From Iris pallida (lineage: Eukaryota > Streptophyta > Magnoliopsida > Asparagales > Iridaceae): a DNA stretch of 64,000 nucleotides. Of the stretch, positions 57,815 through 64,000 are shown piece after piece (position 1 is the first letter of the stretch; each line of letters starts with the position of its first letter). Location: assembly GCA_029216955.1 (NCBI GenBank), contig JANAVB010004103.1, forward strand, positions 43,501-107,500, written 5' to 3'. The position numbers were made by a program, and so were the translations under genes. The notes beneath the pieces were generated by a model. That model did no database searches. It had not been told where the DNA came from and saw only the letters and a program-made list of their open reading frames with translations.

Positions 57815-59612
57815 CTGATCATGCTTTTGAGGTTTCTGCTGAGGGCTTCAGCAGCGATGATGAATATGGTGGCAGATAGGGGGTCTACCTGGCGCACGCC
57901 TCGGCTGGAAGGGAAGAAGCCCTCCGCATGACCGTTGATGACGGTGGAGAACCAGAACTTGCTGATAGATCTGATGACAATATCATTCCACGGTTTGGAG
58001 AAACCAAAGGCTCTGAACACCCAGATCATGAATTGCCTGTCCAGGCGATCGTACGCTTTTTCTATGTCAAGTTTGATGGCGACATTGCTACCTCTGGCCG
58101 GTAATTTCATATAAGTTACCATTTCTTGAGCGAGGAGGATGTTGTCTATGATGTTCCATCCCTTGACAAAGCCGCTCTGCTCTTCAAAGATGATCCTGGG
58201 CAGGAGGTGGGACATCCGATTGGCGATGATTTTCGAGATGATCTTGTTGGTGAAGTTGCATAAGCTTATGGGCCAGAAGTCTCTGAAGGTCTCCGGGTTC
58301 TCTTTTTTGGGAATGAGGATAAGGTTGGCCCTGGATATGTATATCGGGTATCTGGCCCCTTGGAAGAAAGCGGTGGTGGCTTCGAGCAAATCAGGGGCGA
58401 TGATGTCCCAACAAGTACTGAAAAATACCCCGTTGAACCCATCTGGTCCGGGAGCACTGTGTTCATCAAGTGCCCAGACCGCAGCCTTGACTTCCTCGGC
58501 GGATAGAGTGACCAGAAGTTGATCGTTCTTTTTTTCGATGATGATGTTGGGGACTACAAAGAGGAACTCGTCGTCCTTGACGATAGCCTCTTTGGTGAAG
58601 GGAGACGAGTAGAACTGCGCTGTGGCCTCCTGAATGCTCTTCTGGTCCTGCAGCTGAGTGTCGTTGTCATCCGAGATGCGGTGGAGATTGAGTTGTTATC
58701 TGTGCCCCTTAACACAAGTGTGGAAAAAGCCAGAGTTGCGATCCCCCTCGAGATCCCAAGCTAATCTGGCTTTTTGTTTCCAGAATTCCGTCTCGACCTT
58801 CAGGCGAGACTTGAGAATAGCTCTGGCAAGGTTGAGCGAAGCTCGCACCTCCGAAGTGCTGTCCGAGATGAACCAGGTTTCCGCTCTGGTGACGTCATCC
58901 GCCGCAGTTCTGATCGCCTGGAAGATGTTGCTGAAAGCGGCCTTGCTCCATGAAGAAAGCGCCTTGTTGGTAGCTCTAAGTTTGGCCGCAACTCTAACCA
59001 GGGTGTCGAGATCATCTGTGGAGCTCCAAGAAGCAGTCACAACGGGTATGAATTGGGGGTGATGTCTGCAGAAATCCAGAAATCGGAATAGTTTTTTGAT
59101 GCGATGGGAATTGCTGCTGATCTCAATAAGGGGAGGTGAATGATCCGATTCTGTGGAGTTAAGGTGTGAGAAGTTGGAGATGAGACCCATGTCTGACCAG
59201 AGGCCGTTGATCAGAGCACGATCTAGACGAGTGTATTGCCGACGGGCTCCTTCCTGCATGTTGCACCATGTAAAAGCGTTGCCAAAGAAGGAGAGGTGGT
59301 TGAGTTGGGCGTTGAAAATGAAGTTGTTGAAATCTTCCATAGCCGGGAGTGGAGGCGGGCGACCCCCAGACTTTTCCGCACGACAAGAGATTGTGTTGAA
59401 GTCACCGAGACAAATCCACAGAAGGTTGTTGTATGGGAGGTGAGAGGCTAAAAGGTGTTCCCAAAGAAGCCTGCGCTCAGGTATGTCACAGATGCCGTGG
59501 ACTGCAGAGAGGAGGGAACGGGACCGAAGCTCTAGGTCCTCCACCCAGCAAGAAAGAGCCTGTCTCGAATCCTGGACAAGGCCGAACATGATCCCGGCAG
59601 GTTGGAGAAAAC
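57815..59612 (-). pseudogene. L1-type LINE ORF2 remnant: endonuclease and front of RT
   Basis: Minus strand. From 59589: apurinic-type endonuclease end of ORF2 (LLWICLGDFNTISCRAEKSG, FFGNAFTWCN, RRQYTRLDRALING, ESDHSPPLIEIS), then a linker and RT from about 58389 (LILIPKKENPETFRDFWPIS, SGFVKGWNIIDN, VAIKLDIEKAYDRLDRQFM, GVRQVDPLSATIFI, where the usual GVRQGDPLS has Val). It stops before the YADD box at the LTR 3 end (57814/57815). Stops and shifts break it, e.g. near 58690. Confidence 0.9.
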
Positions 59613-59625
59613 CCTAATATAGTAC

Positions 59626-60626
59626 ATGGCTCCCAAAATTCCTCATTCTTCCAAAAAGAAAAGGAAGGTTGGAGAAGCTTCTTCCTCCACTGCTCCCGAG
59701 AAAGTTTTTTTTCACTTTTTAGTCCCGCCATACCGGACGAAGACTATTTTGATGATTTTATTTTTGTGTCTCAAGATGCTTCTAATGAATGGTTCAATAA
59801 TTTCTATCAACGAAAAATTTGTTTGGGTTGTCCAATAAATTTTAATTTGTTTCCCAACCATTTAAACATTTTTGAATACCTTGATCTGATAGACCTCGTT
59901 CAATCTAGTTTTCTGGTTTATTCTAATGCAATCCGCATGTTCTATAGCAATCTATCAGTCATGAAAGGCATGATTAAATCAAAAGTCGGTAGAATTGATA
60001 TTGAGTTTGATGTCGATGATTTGGCAATCATGTTTCATATTTCCAATGTTGGAAAGAATTAGTGGATATCACCTCAGTACAATTTCCAGCACATATGACT
60101 TTTAACTCTTTTTGTGACTCTTTATGTGCACCAAACTCACATCCCAAAGGCACACTTTGCCCCAAGCACTTGAACAACTATTTCTATGATTTGCATCGGA
60201 TGGTGTTTTCTGCTATTCTTTCAAAAAGTACATCCACCAATGAGATCTCCTACTTGGAACTATCTTCCATTAACCAAGTTTACTTCCAAGTCCCTTCTAG
60301 TCTTTCTAAGACTATCATTGCTGCAATGGACAAGTGTAGCAAGAAACCTCGATGACTTCTCTATGTGATGTATTTGTCTTACAACTTTCAATTCTTTGAG
60401 GTTATCTTGGATGATTATGCTCAGGATGATCCACCTACCCATCTTCATAAGCAACGTAGAGTTGCTCCTATTCCTGCAGTTCAGCGTCCTTCTTCTTCTG
60501 TTGACCCATCAGCTGGTAGTTCACATCCTTTCCATCCTCCTAGTAGTGTCACCCTTGAGTCCATTCAGGCCTTGATGCTGGATCAGTTTCGGGCTATGGA
60601 TTTCCATACCACTCTTCAGCTTCAGG
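59626..60626 (+). pseudogene. 'Putative plant transposon protein' family pseudogene, cut by an LTR
   Basis: ATG at 59626 (MAPKIPHSSKKKRKVGEASS, a basic nuclear-type N-terminus). A slip in a run of T (59706-59713) shifts the frame. The next frame (59766-60062) reads SNAIRMFYSNLSVMKGMIKS, then GRIDIEFDVDDLAIMFHI, which fits the plant-specific family listed in Pfam as putative plant transposon protein (Transposase_32, from memory). TAG at 60060; then frame 60062-60355 and, after a TGA, a Pro/Ser-rich tail (60365 on). The last codons run into the LTR at 60627, whose TGTAA supplies the stop. Function of the family is unknown. Confidence 0.65.
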
Positions 60627-60982
60627 TGTAACTACCACTTTTCTAGAATAAGGGTATTTTGGTAATTTGTGAAATTTGATTATTTTTGAATTTTATTTAA
60701 GGCTTATGGTGCTAAGTGTCATAATTAGTAAAACCCTAGAATTACCCTAATTTAGATGTTGATCATTAACCTAGAGACTTAGTTAGTAGAATTAAACAAA
60801 TTAGCTATGTTCTAAAGTATCTAGATATTATGTTAGAAACAAGATATTTATAGAAACCCTAATCGAGTTTGGGCCTTTACTTAAAAGGCTTGAATTGATA
60901 CCTTAGGAAGGCTTCTAAGGAAAAATTCGACCTAACCCTAACCCTAGCTAGTCTTGGCCGACCACAAGATGATCCCCCCACC

Positions 60983-60989
60983 TATATAA
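60983..60989 (+). promoter_or_regulatory. TATA box of the right-hand LTR
   Basis: TATATAA in CCACCTATATAAGTG, ahead of a pyrimidine-rich leader. Confidence 0.55.
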
Positions 60990-61529
60990 GTGATCATTAG
61001 CCCCCTCTTGCCTCCTTTATTGCAAACCCTAATCCTAATTTGTGTTCTTCCCTAAATTTGCCCCTTTTTATCAAATCACCTCCAAATTAAACCAAACCAA
61101 TTGTATTGCACTCCCTTTGTGTATAGGAGGTCTCTAGTGGCTAGCTAGCAACGATTGGGAGCAATTTGGCCATTGGATTTGGTGTGGGCTCTTTTCAAAG
61201 GGATTTTCATTGAGATTCCAACTCTCAATTGGTAAGAGCCTCTAAACCTATTAATTTCCTAATTTCTCACCATAGATGCATTCGATTAGGGTCCCCCTAG
61301 CATTAGGCTAAGTTTGGTTAAAATTCGAATCCAATTGGGTGCGTATCGCAAGAGTATCGGATACATGTCTCAAGTGTTCGATGAAATATCCCATAGAATA
61401 TTTTGTTCACCAATTTCTAAGCTAATTATAGATTTAGATAGCTGGTCATGTGTAGATTGCATTGGTCTATGACTAAGTTGGTTTTCGTGTCCTGTTCTGT
61501 GTCATTTTGGACACGGGGATGCTCGTTAG

Positions 61530-63280
61530 AGCCCTACACAGCACAGTAGTAGTACCCTGCTACTTTCGTGTTTGTGCGTGCTGGATACGACATGAATTCG
61601 TATGATAGCTTCTGTCCTAGGATGGGGCTTTGACTGACATCTATCCTAGGGAGTTGGGTTTCATATGGTTGTGTATTCGATCTATGGTATGACCCACAAG
61701 TTTTCTGTTGTGCAGTCGAACCCCTGCTTGTACCCTTCCTTGGCTGCTGCATTATTTGCTTTGACACATACTCAGAGACACTTCGACACTCCATTTGGAC
61801 ACACTATGACACACCCACTGATACATGCCATGTATCATAGCATAGATGCCACTGCATCATCATAGTCCTTGACCATAGCTTACTGACCCTTCACCTCACT
61901 CCTGCATAACAACTGCTACACTTCATTATCACTGCACACAATATCTTCACTGCACTATGCAAATGCATGTCTGCAAACATTCACCAGTACACTCATCCAT
62001 CACCTACATTTTACTTTGCTGCATGCACTTGGCCACTGCATTCTTGGGTTGTATTTGACACCAACTGCATATGGACACTTTTCACTCACATTGACATGTT
62101 CTGTTACTCACTTGACGAACACACCCCCTCACTTGTCTTATACACTCGAGACCCCCTGACCAGTTTGAGTTTGCTGATGCATTTATGTTAGATATATATA
62201 GTTCAGTTATCTGAGTTATGAGTGGGGTTAGACTTGAGTGAGGCAGATTTATGTTTCAGAGTTTAGATACATCTATGAGAGGGGTTTTGATATATATATA
62301 TATATATGAGGATTAGTGATATATATATATGATTGGGGTTTTGCTTTAGAGTTAGGATTAGCACCCTTGGTATTCACAAGCCTGCTAACACTCATACATT
62401 CACCAAACACTGCATTCATCATATAATAATGGTGTTCATGCATTGCATCTCATCACACTTTATCTGATATACTGCAATGTAACTGGCTTAAAGTCAAATC
62501 CTCCTTCATTCCTCCATCTCCCCTACTGCATATGATAACTTTGTCCTGCACATTACATTTTGGGTTCAGTCCAGCTATAGCAATTAAATACCAGACCCTT
62601 GTTTATTCTGCATATTGAGGACGGACCTATTATTTAGATAATACCCATTTCATTACCTGTATATGTAATCTGCCTTTAGGATAGTGTCCTGCTCTTTTCA
62701 GTAATACTTTGCATTTAGGATACATACCTTGATGTATCAAACAGTTGTGAGCCCATACTCTGTGCAACCATTAGCCATTATATATTAGATCCTTCACTAC
62801 ATATTTCCAATTGCACTTCACTGCACAATCTCACTTCACTCATGCTTGCATTCATTATGTTTGAGCCCAGATCACTCATTCACTACATTGCATTCACTTA
62901 GTTGATGTTTATATCCTGGACAGTTTGAGGTTAGCTTGTTATGTGCATATGTTATGAACTGCGTAGGGTTTTCATATAAGTTATGTTTTGAGGGAGAGAT
63001 AGAGCAGTTCAGGAGCTTCCGCTCCCTACAGAAGGGTGTTCTTCCCTTGGCAGACAAGGCATGGTAGGTTTAGTTGGCATGTATCACTAGTTGGTACCAG
63101 AGAGTGTGTGGCCAGTCCTATTTCCTATTGATATGCCCTGCTTTTAGACATTTAGTTAGGCTAGTGTACTGTATTAGGGTTTGAGATGTAAGATGTTGTT
63201 TGTAAGGATTTAAGGAATGTGAGATATCTGATATGTATTTGTCAGGTTTATATATGCGTATGAATCTGATGTATATATAT
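61530..63280. other. Non-coding interior of the right-hand LTR
   Basis: About 1.75 kb with no recognisable domain. The part near 61700-62830 is unusually rich in CACT/TCAC/TGCA-type strings, unlike the AT-rich interiors of the other LTRs. No RNA gene or terminal repeat seen. Confidence 0.5.
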
Positions 63281-63285
63281 ACAGG

Positions 63286-63366
<81 letters not shown>

Positions 63367-63402
63367 AGCATAAAAAAAAAATATATATATATATATGCAA
63401 GC

Positions 63403-63454
<52 letters not shown>

Positions 63455-63457
63455 TTA

Positions 63458-63529
<72 letters not shown>

Positions 63530-63530
63530 A

Positions 63531-63618
<88 letters not shown>

Positions 63619-63653
63619 TTGGGATATATATATATATGCGTTGGGATTATGCT

Positions 63654-63739
<86 letters not shown>

Positions 63740-63770
63740 GAAATGGAAAAAATATATATATATATTAAAG
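63281..63770. repeat. AT satellite with inverted TATGCAAGCATA motifs
   Basis: About 490 bp of AT repeats interrupted by TATGCAAGCATA (near 63361 and 63393), its reverse complement TATGCTTGCATA (near 63648), GCGTTGGGAT (two copies) and a 30-bp duplicated TATTAAAGAAATGGA segment at the right edge. Confidence 0.9.
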
Positions 63771-64000
63771 AAATGGAACTTTATTGATGTATCAGGCGCA
63801 AAATGCCGATGCATATACAAGTAAACGCGCCACGCGCCCAAAAAGAAAAGAAAAAAGACAAAAGGACTAAGCGCGTCAAGAAAAAACCGCGCTGAGAAGT
63901 GCGGAGGCTAGACCAAGGCTTTCCAAAAGCTGTCCTCGGAGTGAGAGCAGTGCCTCCTAACTCTGTGGATCTGATGAAGGGCTTCACTAATCAGTTGGTT
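63771..64000 (-). mobile_element. LINE 3' end (ORF2 tail and 3' UTR), runs out of the window
   Basis: On the minus strand from 64000: a frame reading …SEALHQIHRVRRHCSHSE then DSFWKALV and a stop, followed by about 100 bp of 3' UTR, an AATAAA signal at 63785-63780, and a TTCTTTAATA tail. This resembles the end of plant L1-type ORF2. It is a separate insertion from the LINE at 57815. Confidence 0.55.

Larger units (their letters stand above)
60627..63770 (+). mobile_element. Long LTR related to the gag-only array, right end not seen
   Basis: Starts TGTAACTACCACTTTTCTAG, similar to TGTAACACCCAGTTTTCTAA at 53442. Shares the layout: TATATAA at 60983, leader ending TCAATTG|GTAAGAGCC (61231), GCATTCGATTAGGGT…CTAGCATTAGGCTAAGTTTGG near 61270 resembling 48110, CGTGTCC/GGACACG motifs near 61490-61520. 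From 63281 it is an AT satellite, then LINE sequence. No AG|GC(A/G)AGT donor or last exon was found before the window end. Confidence 0.65.

Overview
The window is plant nuclear DNA made almost entirely of transposable elements. I see no intact single-copy host gene, rRNA, tRNA or CRISPR array. The evidence for a flowering plant is the set of element types: Copia, a Tat-clade Ty3/Gypsy, a Tekay-type chromovirus with chromodomain, a hAT transposon, L1-type LINEs, and a fragment of the gene family known as 'putative plant transposon protein'. Several LTRs of 2.7-4.4 kb and long (AT)n tracts point to a large, repeat-rich genome. The species cannot be named from sequence alone.

Layout. Positions 1-1291 hold a broken Copia (+). 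A Tat-clade Gypsy (-) lies in three pieces: 44466-42903, 18480-17167 and 4273-1296. Two nested insertions split it. Insertion one (4274-17166) is a solo LTR with TSD GACTA; into it jumped a complete but protein-less element (5767-14694) with two 3.8-3.9 kb LTRs and only 1.2 kb between them. Insertion two (18481-42902) is an old Tekay-type chromovirus. It was itself invaded by a hAT element (21326-25000), a solo LTR in pol (29475-32713, TSD GATAC) and a solo LTR in its 3' LTR (33379-41741, TSD CTAAC). That last solo LTR carries a young 4.9 kb Copia (34262-39159, TSD CAAAT). From 44467 to 57814 runs a tandem LTR-internal-LTR-internal-LTR array of a gag-only element. A LINE remnant (57815-59612), a truncated transposon-protein pseudogene (59626-60626), another long LTR (60627 to about 63770) and a LINE 3' end (63771-64000) complete the window.

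The most interesting signal is inside the giant LTRs. Different families share one layout on their sense strand: a TATA box, a C-rich or pyrimidine-rich leader usually ending in a GT donor, an AT-rich stretch, a short exon ending in AG|GC(A/G)AGT (a GC-AG type donor, seen in six LTR types), a 0.55-0.75 kb intron, and a short last exon 250-350 bp before the LTR end. In several families that last exon encodes an acidic micro-peptide tail (Y-G, then about 11-13 residues, then E-D near the C-terminus). In two families joining the exons gives an in-frame micro-ORF with its own ATG. Three different element types also share an 18-nt primer-binding site, TGGTGGCCCATGCAGGTC, which I read as complementary to plant tRNA-Ile.

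All protein-coding parts are broken. The youngest is the Copia at 34262, with one frameshift, two stop codons and LTRs differing at 3 of 246 positions by my count. Assignments rest on motif reading only; no alignment or database search was run.
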